From: an uncultured Pelagibacteraceae bacterium
Lineage (GTDB): Bacteria > Pseudomonadota > Alphaproteobacteria > Pelagibacterales > Pelagibacteraceae
Assembly: GCA_902586485.1 (NCBI GenBank)
Contig: CACIHO010000001.1
Coordinates: 124,001 to 188,000, forward strand
Length of the DNA stretch: 64,000 bases
Direction: 5' to 3'
The notes under the pieces are model-generated. The model did no database searches and had not been told where the DNA came from. It saw nothing but the letters and a program-made list of their open reading frames with translations. The position numbers and the translations under genes were made by a program. Positions 41,832 through 50,251 of the stretch are shown piece by piece. Position 1 is the first letter of the stretch, and each line of letters begins with the position of its first letter.

Positions 41832-42412
41832 GAAAAATATTTATAGTTTTAATAATTTCTTTAATTTCTCAATTATCTCAAGCAAACGAAAGATTTATAC
41901 CACTTGAATTATTTACAGGTGGGGAAATTCGTGACGATACTGAAATTAAATTTACAAAAGCCAATTTGGTCTTTGGAGACAAGAAAAGAAAAAAAATAGT
42001 AGGACCTGAAGATTGGAAAAATCCAAATACAGGTGAGATCATTAAAGTCTATAAAAGAACAAGAAAAAGCCAAAGTGGCGTTAAAACACAATTATTTGCC
42101 GTTACTAATGATGGACAATGTATTGGAAGAGTATGGGATAGTAGGAGGAGTGGAAGAATAATTGTAAATGGATGTAAATTTCCTTTAGGAGTGTGGAATG
42201 AAGGTGAAAAAAGAACATTTAAAGGATCTTCTGGAGGAAAGACTAGAAAAATTGAATTGACTATTTTAAAACTAGGAAAAAAACAAAAAGATAAAGTAAC
42301 ATTTAATTGGAAACTTTACGATGGAGCTGGAAAATTAATGGATGACAATGATTATACATTTTCTGCTGGCAAAGCAATGACAAAGCTTAATGATAAAAAA
42401 ATATCAAAATGA
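41828..42412 (+). CDS. Secreted protein of unknown function (194 aa)
   Basis: I recognise no family. A signal peptide covers about residues 1-19 (ending LSQA), so the product is periplasmic. The mature part is beta-rich and basic, with FIPLELFTGGEIRDD, two cysteines (QCIGR and NGCKF, about 11 residues of loop between the strands) that could form a disulfide, and FKGSSGGKTRKIEL. The start ATG overlaps the DUF1330 stop and its own stop overlaps the start of the secreted HExxH protein, so the two secreted proteins are tightly coupled and may act together. Confidence 0.65.
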   Translation: MRKIFIVLIISLISQLSQANERFIPLELFTGGEIRDDTEIKFTKANLVFGDKKRKKIVGPEDWKNPNTGEIIKVYKRTRKSQSGVKTQLFAVTNDGQCIGRVWDSRRSGRIIVNGCKFPLGVWNEGEKRTFKGSSGGKTRKIELTILKLGKKQKDKVTFNWKLYDGAGKLMDDNDYTFSAGKAMTKLNDKKISK

Positions 42413-43605
42413 AAAAAATATTTATATTTTTATTTGCTATAGTTTTTTATTCTATATCATTTTTAACAAATAATATTTTTGCGGAGATTAAAGTTCCAGG
42501 CTCTGGAGGGATTAATTATTGGAATGATTTTGAAAAATTTTACAAAAAACAACTTAAGAAATCTCAAAAAAAGAAACAAAATTTAATTTTTTATGGGTCA
42601 ACTAGTGGAGGAGGATGGGCCACAGGATTTAAAATTGTAAAAGAGATAAATGATGAAGTACATGAACAAGTCTATAAACAGTGCATGAAGAGAGCAAAAA
42701 AGTACACTCAAAATGAATGTTTTTTGTTTGCAATTAATGACAAAATTGTTTGGACAAATATTGATGAACCTGTTGCAACTGTAAAGATGAATTTGGAAAT
42801 TGATGAAAATGATAAAAAACCTGGAAGATTTTTTAGAGATCAACCTGATGTTACAGATGAACCTCAAGTTCATTTTATTTATATATTAAATAAAGACAGT
42901 GAGGATAATGAGTGGGATATTAATGGTAAAATGGAAAAAGAGCTATTAGCTGCAAATGAAAAAGTTTTTGAAATGACAAAAGGTAAACAAAAATTTAGAT
43001 ATGATATGAGAGAAGATGGAAAATTAGATATTTCATTTGTTAGATTTAATAAGCAATATAAAGGTAATTATGGGATGAATTATCCTGACGCTTATTTAAC
43101 ACAAAAAGGATTTAATGATCCTAACAAATTATATTTTGCCTGGGCTGATGTTAAACATAGTGATGGTGGACAGGGAAGTGTTCATCATGGATATATTTTT
43201 TTACAAAGTAAATACATAACAAATGCAAATAAAAGAATGATGATGACATTACATGAAATATTGCATGTAAATGGTTTTGCTTGGCCTTGCACCAAAGGTA
43301 ATTCTAAAGGACACACATCAAGTTCAACCGTCATTGGTGGACCAGTTGGTGACGATTCGTATAGACTTGGAGTTTTGTATGATCACGGTGATGATACTTG
43401 TCCAGATTTTAAAGACTCTGCTTTTCTAGACCCAACATCTAATAATCCTTTTAATCCTGTTGAGCTAAAATGTGCAATGGCAGCTGAAGTTGGACGAGGA
43501 AAAGCTCCAAATGAAAATTATGATTGGAGAAAAAGATATTCACATAAAAAACTTCAAAAAATAAAAGCTAAAAGAACCTGGTGCACTTACAATGTTGGAA
43601 ATTAA
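42409..43605 (+). CDS. Secreted zincin-like protein with HExxH motif, unknown function
   Basis: A 398-residue periplasmic or exported protein with a signal peptide (about residues 1-25, ending NIFA). LHEILHVNGFAWP holds HExxH at 282-286 with a glycine three residues later, as in zincin metalloproteases. His326 in LYDHGDDTC or a nearby acidic residue could be the third zinc ligand. At least six cysteines are spread over the chain, which fits an oxidised extracytoplasmic fold. I know no named family for the rest. It is the last gene of the carbonic-anhydrase-like operon, overlapping the preceding secreted protein by 4 bases. Peptidase activity is inferred from the motif only. Confidence 0.65.
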   Translation: MKKIFIFLFAIVFYSISFLTNNIFAEIKVPGSGGINYWNDFEKFYKKQLKKSQKKKQNLIFYGSTSGGGWATGFKIVKEINDEVHEQVYKQCMKRAKKYTQNECFLFAINDKIVWTNIDEPVATVKMNLEIDENDKKPGRFFRDQPDVTDEPQVHFIYILNKDSEDNEWDINGKMEKELLAANEKVFEMTKGKQKFRYDMREDGKLDISFVRFNKQYKGNYGMNYPDAYLTQKGFNDPNKLYFAWADVKHSDGGQGSVHHGYIFLQSKYITNANKRMMMTLHEILHVNGFAWPCTKGNSKGHTSSSTVIGGPVGDDSYRLGVLYDHGDDTCPDFKDSAFLDPTSNNPFNPVELKCAMAAEVGRGKAPNENYDWRKRYSHKKLQKIKAKRTWCTYNVGN

Positions 43606-43805
43606 CTAAAAAGCAAACCATTAATTGAATAAACAATTAATCCAATAATTATTATTAATAAAATCAAAAAAGATAATTGTCCACTTAACTTAGATTTAAT
43701 TTTGGTTTTACCCTCTTTAAATTTTTTAAAGTGAATGCTCCCAAATCTCATTACAGCCAATCCTAAAATTATAAGAAATGCTGTAAAAATATATCCAGTA
43801 ACCAT
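43602..43805 (-). CDS. Small membrane protein with two helices (67 aa)
   Basis: Two hydrophobic segments (about residues 3-20 and 44-64) are linked by a short basic stretch (HFKKFKEGKTKIKSK), giving a hairpin with a likely cytoplasmic positive loop. I do not recognise a named family. It adjoins the PNPOx-like gene upstream with no gap, so it is probably co-transcribed. Its 3' end overlaps the convergent zincin-like gene by 4 bases. The start ATG is the only reasonable one. Confidence 0.6.
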   Translation of the reverse strand: MVTGYIFTAFLIILGLAVMRFGSIHFKKFKEGKTKIKSKLSGQLSFLILLIIIIGLIVYSINGLLFS

Positions 43806-44411
43806 CTATGGAACTAACCAGGTGTCTTTATTGTTTTCCAAATTAAACTTTGCTCTTCGGTGACCTTTAGCTGCTAAGTAAAGCCATTCTATAGATTTAA
43901 TCTTACACTGAATGACAGTAAAGTTTTTATAACCTTCTTCACTTTGTTCTTTAGTATAATCAAAATTGTCTAATTCTGGTTTTAGTCCAGAGGTTGGTAA
44001 ATCTGACTCAGTTCCAGGTCCATTATCAACTAAATAACATTTTCTACTAATATGTTGAGTTTTAGACCAAGATTCTTTTGTTACATCATTATTGTGATTA
44101 ATAATACATTCTACTTTTAATCTGACCTGTATCTTTTCATCTTTATCATAAAATAACATTGCAGCATTTTTATTTACTTTTAGCTTTTCTATTTTATCTG
44201 ATCGAATGTCACTATGACATTGAACTATATTATTTAATTGGTCTGATTTTCTTAAAACCACAATTCTTCCATCTAAGTCAGATTGATCGCCACAAATAAA
44301 TACAGGTATTCTAAAAGGTGAACTTCTATCTTTAACAGCATTATCTAACATTGACCAAATTTTCTTTTTGATCTCCGTAAAGTCCTCGTAATAAGGAACT
44401 GTATCCGTCAC
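43806..44411 (-). CDS. Pyridoxamine 5'-phosphate oxidase-like flavoprotein
   Basis: A 201-residue split-barrel FMN-binding protein. The strand DGRIVVLRKSDQLNNIVQCHSDIRSDKIEKL (core GRIVVLRK and HSDIRSDKIEKL) is the phosphate/FMN-binding part, followed by AAMLFYDKDEKIQVRLK, both typical of the PNPOx-like superfamily. The C-terminus GHRRAKFNLE also recalls PdxH-like proteins. It is shorter and more divergent than PdxH, so its substrate may differ. It lies 5 bases after the 3-hydroxyisobutyrate dehydrogenase-like gene and abuts the small membrane protein. Confidence 0.75.
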   Translation of the reverse strand: MTDTVPYYEDFTEIKKKIWSMLDNAVKDRSSPFRIPVFICGDQSDLDGRIVVLRKSDQLNNIVQCHSDIRSDKIEKLKVNKNAAMLFYDKDEKIQVRLKVECIINHNNDVTKESWSKTQHISRKCYLVDNGPGTESDLPTSGLKPELDNFDYTKEQSEEGYKNFTVIQCKIKSIEWLYLAAKGHRRAKFNLENNKDTWLVP

Positions 44412-44416
44412 AAATA

Positions 44417-45292
44417 TTATTTTTTCTTTTTTAATCGAGCAATCAAACCTGAGCTATCCCAACGATTTCCACCCATTTCTTGAACCTCAGCATAATAGCC
44501 ATCAATAATTTCTGTTATAGGAACAGGTGAACCATTTTTTTTTGCTTCCTCGATTGCAATTTTTAAATCTTTTCTCATCCAATCAATAGCAAAACCATAA
44601 TCAAATTTGTCATCAGTCATAGTTCGGTATCTATTTTCCATTTGCCAAGATTGTGCCGCACCTTTAGATATTGTTTCCATAACTTTATCCATATCCAAAC
44701 CAGCGTTTATTCCAAAATTTATTGCTTCAGATAAACCTTGGACTGTTCCAGCAATACACATTTGGTTCATCATCTTTGTTAACTGGCCACTTCCACAAGG
44801 ACCAATTAATTTTACTTTTTTACTATAACAATCAATTACAGGCTCAGCCTTCTTAAATACTTCTTCATCACCACCAACCATTACTGTTAGTATTCCACCT
44901 TCAGCGCCAGCTTGACCTCCTGAAATAGGAGCATCTAAAAAACTAAACCCTTTATCATTTGCTTTTTTATTTAATTCTCTTGATACTTCTGCAGATACAG
45001 TTGAGTTATCAATAAAAATGGACCCAGCTTTTGCTGTATTAAATAATCCATTTTCTCCAGTTGCTACTTCTCTTAAATCATCGTCATTACCAACACATGT
45101 AAAAATGAAATCAGCACCATCTGCAGCTTCTGCAGGTGTATTGGCCATTTTACCTTTATATTCACCAATCCATTTTTCAGCTTTAGATTTAGTTCTATTA
45201 AAAACAGTTACATTGTGTCCGGCTTTTGATATATATCCAGCCATTGGGTAGCCCATAACCCCAAGACCTATGAAAGCAACATTACAAGTCAT
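44417..45292 (-). CDS. 3-hydroxyisobutyrate dehydrogenase-family oxidoreductase
   Basis: A 291-residue NAD(P)-dependent beta-hydroxyacid dehydrogenase. VAFIGLGVMGYPMAGYISKAG is the Rossmann signature (GLGVMGYPMA), FIDNSTVS and DAPISGGQAGAEGG are the substrate loop, and the catalytic lysine is in GSGQLTKMMNQ. The family covers 3-hydroxyisobutyrate, tartronate semialdehyde and sulfolactaldehyde reductases, and the sequence alone does not decide between them. Its start codon is only 11 bases from that of the divergent MFS transporter, so at least one promoter must lie inside the other gene. Confidence 0.85.
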   Translation of the reverse strand: MTCNVAFIGLGVMGYPMAGYISKAGHNVTVFNRTKSKAEKWIGEYKGKMANTPAEAADGADFIFTCVGNDDDLREVATGENGLFNTAKAGSIFIDNSTVSAEVSRELNKKANDKGFSFLDAPISGGQAGAEGGILTVMVGGDEEVFKKAEPVIDCYSKKVKLIGPCGSGQLTKMMNQMCIAGTVQGLSEAINFGINAGLDMDKVMETISKGAAQSWQMENRYRTMTDDKFDYGFAIDWMRKDLKIAIEEAKKNGSPVPITEIIDGYYAEVQEMGGNRWDSSGLIARLKKKK

Positions 45293-45303
45293 AATTTTTT
45301 TCT

Positions 45304-46509
45304 ATGTTTAAAAGTTTAAGTTTAAAAGTAATTGTATTTGGTTTTATTTTTACATTTTTTTCAAGTTTTGGACAGAGTTTTTTTCTTGGTTTATTTAATT
45401 CTAGTATTAGAGACGCTTTATCAATTACACACGGACAATTTGGCTCAATTTATGCCTCAGCCACTTTATTGAGCAGTATTGTTTTAGTTTGGATTGGAAA
45501 AAAAATTGATGATGTAAATATCTTAAAGTTTGCATCTTATGTAATAATTTTTTTATCAGCTTCTTGCTTTATATTTTCAAAAATTTCATCTGTTATTTTT
45601 TTATTTGTAGGAATTTTTTTAATGCGATTAGCTGGACAAGGATTATCAAGTCATACAGCAACAACAACCATATCCCGTTTTTTTGAGAAAAATAGAGGTA
45701 GAGCTTTAAGTACAGGCTGGTTAGGCTTATCTTTAGCTGAATTCATAATGCCAGTTTTAATTGTTTTTTTATTAACTTTTCTAGAATGGAGAGATATTTG
45801 GGTTTCAATTTCTATTTTAGTTATATTTGTTTTGCCTGTTGCAACTTTTCTTTTAGTTAAAGATGTTAAGCTTGATACTAGAGAAGAATCTAAAATAGAA
45901 GAGAATAACAAAGAAATTAAACAATGGAAAAGAATAGAAGTTTTAAAAGATTATCGATTTTATATTATTTGTATGACAATGTTAGCGATGCCATGGATTG
46001 CAACGGGGTCTTTTGTTTATCAGTCTTTTATATCTTCATCTAAAGAATGGGGACCTTATGTGATTGCGCAATCATTTATGGCATATTCAATTTTATCAGT
46101 GATTACTCTTTTTATATCTGGTTTTTTAATTGATAAATTTTCGAGTAGAAAATTATTAATCTATATGAATATCCCACTTCTTTTTGGTACTATAGTTCTC
46201 TACTATTTTAACGCACCGATTTCATCTTTTGTTTTTTTTGCTTTAGTAGGGGTTACCAATGGTTTGGCAAACGTACTTGGTTCTTCAACTTGGGCCGAAA
46301 TTTATGGTGTTAAATATATTGGCTCTATAAAAGCCTTAACAACTGCTTTAATGGTATTTTCAACAGCCTTTGGTACAGCTTTATTTGGATTTTTGATTGA
46401 TATTGGTTTTTCAATTGAACAGATAGCGGTTGTTTCAGGTGCCTACATCTTTAGCTCAATTGTCCTTCTTTATTTGGTTAAAAATAAGTTAAATCCACAT
46501 TATTTATAA
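45304..46509 (+). CDS. Major facilitator superfamily transporter
   Basis: A 401-residue inner-membrane carrier with twelve hydrophobic helices. The first-half features SITHGQFGSIYASATL and MRLAGQGLSSHTATTTISRFF, and GRALSTGWLGLSLAE, resemble monocarboxylate/oxalate-formate-type MFS porters. A cytoplasmic charged linker (about residues 186-215) separates the halves. It is divergent from the hydroxyacid dehydrogenase gene with 11 bases between starts, and a matched organic-acid substrate would make sense, but this is contextual. Confidence 0.85.
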   Translation: MFKSLSLKVIVFGFIFTFFSSFGQSFFLGLFNSSIRDALSITHGQFGSIYASATLLSSIVLVWIGKKIDDVNILKFASYVIIFLSASCFIFSKISSVIFLFVGIFLMRLAGQGLSSHTATTTISRFFEKNRGRALSTGWLGLSLAEFIMPVLIVFLLTFLEWRDIWVSISILVIFVLPVATFLLVKDVKLDTREESKIEENNKEIKQWKRIEVLKDYRFYIICMTMLAMPWIATGSFVYQSFISSSKEWGPYVIAQSFMAYSILSVITLFISGFLIDKFSSRKLLIYMNIPLLFGTIVLYYFNAPISSFVFFALVGVTNGLANVLGSSTWAEIYGVKYIGSIKALTTALMVFSTAFGTALFGFLIDIGFSIEQIAVVSGAYIFSSIVLLYLVKNKLNPHYL

Positions 46510-46553
46510 AAATAGCCCTTGATTTTTAAAGACTCACTGTGTAGATACTGCGC

Positions 46554-47090
46554 ATGGCCAGAGTTACCGTAGAAGACTGTATAGATAAAGTAGAGAGTCC
46601 TTACGAATTAGTACTTGTTGCTAAAGAGAGAGCCACTCAACTTAATGCAGGAATAGAACCAACAATTGATAGAGATAACGATAAAAACACTGTTATTTCA
46701 TTAAGAGAAATTGCTGAAGAAAAAATTAAAGTTTCAGATTTAACCGATAGTGCAATTTACAAACTTAGAAAACATGTTGAACAAGTTGATGACACTGCTG
46801 AGGATGATGAAGAAATAGGCGATGATTTTGAAAATTTATATAAAGGTGAAATCTCAAAAAGTGGAACCCCAATTTTACCATCTAAAAGAGCAAGAAAAAC
46901 GCCTGAAAAAATTCAAGTTACAAAAGAAGATTTGGCTGAGCTATCTGAAACAGCTACAGTAGAAGTTGATAATTCAGTAGGTGAAGAAACTATGAATGAG
47001 CAAGGAGAAGTTTCTTTAGATGAAGTATCAGAATCAGAAAATCAAGAAGCAGACGTATCTTCAGACGACACTGAAGCTTCAAACTCTTAA
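46554..47090 (+). CDS. rpoZ: RNA polymerase omega subunit with long acidic C-terminal tail
   Basis: The first 65 residues are RpoZ: MARVTVEDCIDKVESPYELVL (as MARVTVEDCIDKV), then LVAKERATQLNAG and NTVISLREIAEEKI, which bind and stabilise the beta-prime subunit. Typical RpoZ is 80-130 residues. This one has 178, with a tail from about residue 95 that is very rich in Glu, Asp and Ser and probably disordered. It lies between the MFS gene and dusA, and a 22-base gap separates it from dusA. The tail composition has no motif I can assign. Confidence 0.92.
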   Translation: MARVTVEDCIDKVESPYELVLVAKERATQLNAGIEPTIDRDNDKNTVISLREIAEEKIKVSDLTDSAIYKLRKHVEQVDDTAEDDEEIGDDFENLYKGEISKSGTPILPSKRARKTPEKIQVTKEDLAELSETATVEVDNSVGEETMNEQGEVSLDEVSESENQEADVSSDDTEASNS

Positions 47091-47112
47091 AAAAATAATA
47101 TAAAGTTATATC

Positions 47113-48105
47113 ATGAATAGGAAAGTATCAGTTGCTCCTATGATGGATTGCACAGATCGTCATGAACGATTTTTTCTAAGATTAATATCCAAAAATACTC
47201 TTCTTTACACTGAGATGGTAGTAGATGAAGCTATAAATAGAGGAGATAAAAAAAAGTTATTAGAGTTTAATATTAACGAAAAACCTGTAGCACTTCAATT
47301 AGGAGGTTCGTCTCCAAAACTTTTAGCTGAAGCCACTAAAGTGGGTGAAGATTTCGGTTATGATGAAATTAATCTAAACTTAGGTTGTCCTAGTAAAAAA
47401 GTTGAAAAAAATAGATTTGGCGCTTGTTTAATGAAAGAGCCAAATTTAGTGGCAGATTGTTTAAGTAAAATGCAATCAGTTACAAAACTACCAGTAACTA
47501 TAAAAACAAGAATTGGTTACGATGATGTGGAAGATTATGAAAATTTACATAATTTTATTTCTACCTTAAAAGCGACTGGTGTTAAAACTTTTATTATTCA
47601 CGCAAGAAAAGCAATGTTGGGTAAATTTACACCAAAGCAAAATTTAAATATTCCACCTTTAAAATATGAGTATGTATACAAATTAAAAGAAGATTTTCCT
47701 AAAGAAGAGATCATTATTAATGGAGGAATAACTTCTGTGGATGAAATAAAACCTTTTTTAGAGAAAACTGATGGTGTAATGATTGGAAGAGCCGCTTATC
47801 ATACCCCTTATTTGTTAGCAGATATTGAAAGAGAAATATTTAATAATGAAGATGTACCAAGTAGACAAGATGTGATTGAACAACTTATTCCTTATGTGAA
47901 AGAAGAATTAAAAAAAGGAACAAGGTTAAATCAAATCATGAGACACACTCTTGGTTTATTTCATGGTCAAACAGGCGCAAGTTATTGGAAAAGGTATTTA
48001 AGCGAAAACATGTGTGTAAGAGACGCTGATGTTAAAAAGATTGATCACATCATGGATAAAATTAAATACAACAATGTAGATACTAGAGTAGGGCAGTCTG
48101 CTTAA
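47113..48105 (+). CDS. dusA: tRNA-dihydrouridine synthase A
   Basis: FMN enzyme of 330 residues that reduces uridines in the tRNA D-loop. VSVAPMMDCTDRHERFFLRLI (SVAPMMDCTDRHERFF) is the DusA-type N-terminus, the catalytic cysteine is in LNLGCPSKKVEKNRFGACLM, and FIIHARKAMLGKFTPKQN followed by INGGITSVDEI and GVMIGRAAYHTPYLLADI complete the TIM barrel. The C-terminal helical domain holds RLNQIMRHTLGLFHGQTGASYWKR, again DusA-like. It lies 22 bases after rpoZ and 40 bases before the TSUP gene. Confidence 0.95.
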   Translation: MNRKVSVAPMMDCTDRHERFFLRLISKNTLLYTEMVVDEAINRGDKKKLLEFNINEKPVALQLGGSSPKLLAEATKVGEDFGYDEINLNLGCPSKKVEKNRFGACLMKEPNLVADCLSKMQSVTKLPVTIKTRIGYDDVEDYENLHNFISTLKATGVKTFIIHARKAMLGKFTPKQNLNIPPLKYEYVYKLKEDFPKEEIIINGGITSVDEIKPFLEKTDGVMIGRAAYHTPYLLADIEREIFNNEDVPSRQDVIEQLIPYVKEELKKGTRLNQIMRHTLGLFHGQTGASYWKRYLSENMCVRDADVKKIDHIMDKIKYNNVDTRVGQSA

Positions 48106-48145
48106 TTCAATTTTAACAAACGAATACGGTTATATTATTCTATTA

Positions 48146-48931
48146 ATGGTTTTAACAGCGATACCAGTTGGTTTTGTGGCTGGATTATTTGGTATTGGTG
48201 GAGGGTTGATAACTGTTCCATTTTTATATTTTATTTTTGGTTCTTTAGAAATTGATCCTCAATATGTTATGCACCTTGCAGTAGGAACTTCCTTTGCAAT
48301 TATAATACCAACATCTACTGTTTCAGTTTTAACACATCATAAATTTAAAGCCGTTGATTTTGATATAGTTAAGAATTACGGTCTCTTTGTTGTACTGGGA
48401 GTTATTGTTGGAACAGTTTTTGCAGCTTCTTTAAAAACTAAATCCTTAGTTTTATTTTTTTCAATAATGATCTTATTTTTAGGTATTTACTTACTCTTAA
48501 TAAAAGAAAAGGAACAAAACATAATTGTTAAAATGAAATTACATCTAAAAGTTATTCTTGGTTTTCTTGTTGGGTTTATATCTGCTCCTATGGGTATAGG
48601 AGGGGCTGTAATGAATGTCCCTATTCTTAAGTTTTTTGGTTATTCAATAAATAAAGCAATAGGAAGTGCAGCAGCTATAGGTTTTTTAATTGCTCTATTT
48701 GGAGCAATTGGTTTTTTAATTTCAGGAAATTATTTAAATTCAAGTCTTCCACTAAGTATTGGTTTTATAAATATTCCTGCTTTTTTAATTTTCATACCGA
48801 TTACAACATTTATGGCTAGAATAGGAGCTAAAACAGTTCATAGTATTGATAAGAATAAAATTAGTAAGTTTTTTGGAATTTTTCTCTTAGTGGTTTCGAT
48901 TAAATTTTTTTACGAATACTTAAAATTATAA
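48146..48931 (+). CDS. TauE/SafE (TSUP) family anion exporter
   Basis: A 261-residue integral membrane protein with seven to eight helices. GFVAGLFGIGGGLITVPFL near residues 8-26 and GFISAPMGIGGAVMNVPIL near 146-164 are the paired GIGGG-type motifs of the family, which exports sulfite, sulfoacetate or related anions. A sulfite exporter would suit a cell that degrades sulfonates, but the tau genes are about 30 kb away. The open frame continues upstream of the chosen ATG without another good start, and the first helix looks slightly short, so the N-terminus is uncertain. Confidence 0.85.
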   Translation: MVLTAIPVGFVAGLFGIGGGLITVPFLYFIFGSLEIDPQYVMHLAVGTSFAIIIPTSTVSVLTHHKFKAVDFDIVKNYGLFVVLGVIVGTVFAASLKTKSLVLFFSIMILFLGIYLLLIKEKEQNIIVKMKLHLKVILGFLVGFISAPMGIGGAVMNVPILKFFGYSINKAIGSAAAIGFLIALFGAIGFLISGNYLNSSLPLSIGFINIPAFLIFIPITTFMARIGAKTVHSIDKNKISKFFGIFLLVVSIKFFYEYLKL

Positions 48932-48936
48932 CAAGC

Positions 48937-49053
48937 AAAAAAAAGAGGTGACTTCAGTCTCCCTCCATCACCTCACAAATTCAATCTAGGTGATTCTATT
49001 CATTTTTATGAACACTTCTTAGTTGAAAATGAACTTTATCAACTAATTTTAAA
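48937..49053 (-). ncRNA. Candidate small RNA with intrinsic terminator
   Basis: Read on the minus strand, GAGGTGA (48974-48968) pairs with TCACCTC (48951-48945), followed by eight T (48944-48937), a good intrinsic terminator. Upstream of it are a TTCAT-AAAA-ATGAA hairpin and a GTTGA/TCAAC stem. A perfect TATAAT (minus strand, 49065-49060) would start a transcript near 49053, giving about 115 nt. No plus-strand T-run follows the repeat, and no minus-strand ORF ends there, so a non-coding RNA explains it best. No family is recognised. Confidence 0.4.
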
Positions 49054-49147
49054 TTAACAATTATAAGTTGTATTAATTTCATTTAAAAAAACTCAATTTA
49101 GCCATACATAATATTTAGTATTATTGTTGTAATTGATACTTTTGAAT

Positions 49148-50251
49148 ATGGTTTCAATAAAAGACATTAATAAAAAAATTAAAAAAAATTTATTTGATCC
49201 AATCGATAAATCAAAGAATAAGTTTTCCTCATTTTTAGAAAATATAAAAAAAAACAAAGTTAAAAAAGATTTAGCATTACAAAAACAATTAGAAAAAGAA
49301 AAAAAAAGAGAATTAATTTTAGAAAAAAAATTAGCAAAAAAAGCTAAACAGGATGAGCTAAAAGAAGAAAGAAAAAAACTTCTTTTTCAAAAAAAATTAA
49401 TTATTGAAAATGAAAAGCAGGAAAAAAAGAACGAAGAAAAAAGACAAAAAATAGAAGCTCAAAGAATTAAAATAGAACAGAAAAAAATTAAAGATGAAGA
49501 AACTAAAAAACTTAGAGAAGAAGCTAGAAAGCTTAAGCAAGAAGATTTAAGGCTCAAAATGTTAGAGAGACAAAGAATTAGAGAAGAAAATATTAAAATT
49601 AAAGAAGAACAACTAAAAAATAAAGAAATTGAAGCTCAAAGGAAAAGAGACGAAAAAGAAAAGGAAAGACAAGAAAAATTAAGATTAAAAGAAATTGAAA
49701 GGAAAAATAGACTTGAGGAAGAACAAAGATTAAGAGAAGCAGCTAGAAAGTTAAAATATGAGCAAGAAAAACTTAAAGAAATGGAAGAAAGATTAAGAGA
49801 TCTAGAAACCGAAAGACAACAGGAAATTCAAAGACAAATTTTAAAAGAAGAGGCTGAGCAAAGAGCTAAGGAAGAGGAATTAAGAAATAAAGAAAAAGAA
49901 CTTAAAGAGGCTGAACGTGAGAGAATAAATAAAGAAAATGAAAGACGTCAAAGAGAAAGAGAATTGAAAATAGAGGAGGAAAGACAAAAAAGAATTGATG
50001 AAGAAAACGAGAGAATTAGATTAGCTGATATTGCTCAAAAAGAGAGAGAAGATGAGGAAAATAGGCGAATGAAAGAATGGGAGAAAAAATTTGATGAAGA
50101 ACAACGACTTAAAGAGGAGGAATTAGTTAGAAAGTTTTATAGCGATGAAACTCCTGAACAAGAAAATAATCAGGATGGCGCTAATTTAGAAACTAAAACT
50201 GAAGAAGATAGTTTAGAAACTAAAACTGATGAGGATAATTTAAAAAATTAA
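49148..50251 (+). CDS. Highly charged E/K/R-rich helical protein (coiled coil or single alpha-helix)
   Basis: A 367-residue protein from ATG 49148; an in-frame TTG at 49133 is less likely. After a short start (MVSIKDINKKIKKN), residues about 35-330 are almost only Glu, Lys, Arg, Gln and Leu in helix-favouring order, with few heptad-breaking residues. The C-terminus has a tandem nine-residue repeat (LETKTEEDS then LETKTDEDN). There is no signal peptide or membrane segment. I do not recognise a family. It could be a cytoplasmic scaffold, a spacer rod or a nucleic-acid-associated protein. It stands alone, convergent with the phosphohexomutase gene (4-base overlap). Confidence 0.6.
   Translation: MVSIKDINKKIKKNLFDPIDKSKNKFSSFLENIKKNKVKKDLALQKQLEKEKKRELILEKKLAKKAKQDELKEERKKLLFQKKLIIENEKQEKKNEEKRQKIEAQRIKIEQKKIKDEETKKLREEARKLKQEDLRLKMLERQRIREENIKIKEEQLKNKEIEAQRKRDEKEKERQEKLRLKEIERKNRLEEEQRLREAARKLKYEQEKLKEMEERLRDLETERQQEIQRQILKEEAEQRAKEEELRNKEKELKEAERERINKENERRQRERELKIEEERQKRIDEENERIRLADIAQKEREDEENRRMKEWEKKFDEEQRLKEEELVRKFYSDETPEQENNQDGANLETKTEEDSLETKTDEDNLKN
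50185..50238 (+). repeat. Two tandem 27-bp repeats in the 3' end of the charged helical gene
   Basis: Units 50185-50211 and 50212-50238 share the first 18 bases (TTTAGAAACTAAAACTGA is common) and differ at a few positions after that. Each encodes nine residues in frame, so unit number can change without breaking the gene. Confidence 0.8.

Noticed and set aside
48945..48974. Terminator for the TSUP gene on the plus strand
   Set aside because: The stem is followed by ACAAATTC on the plus strand, not a T-run; the T-run is on the minus strand.
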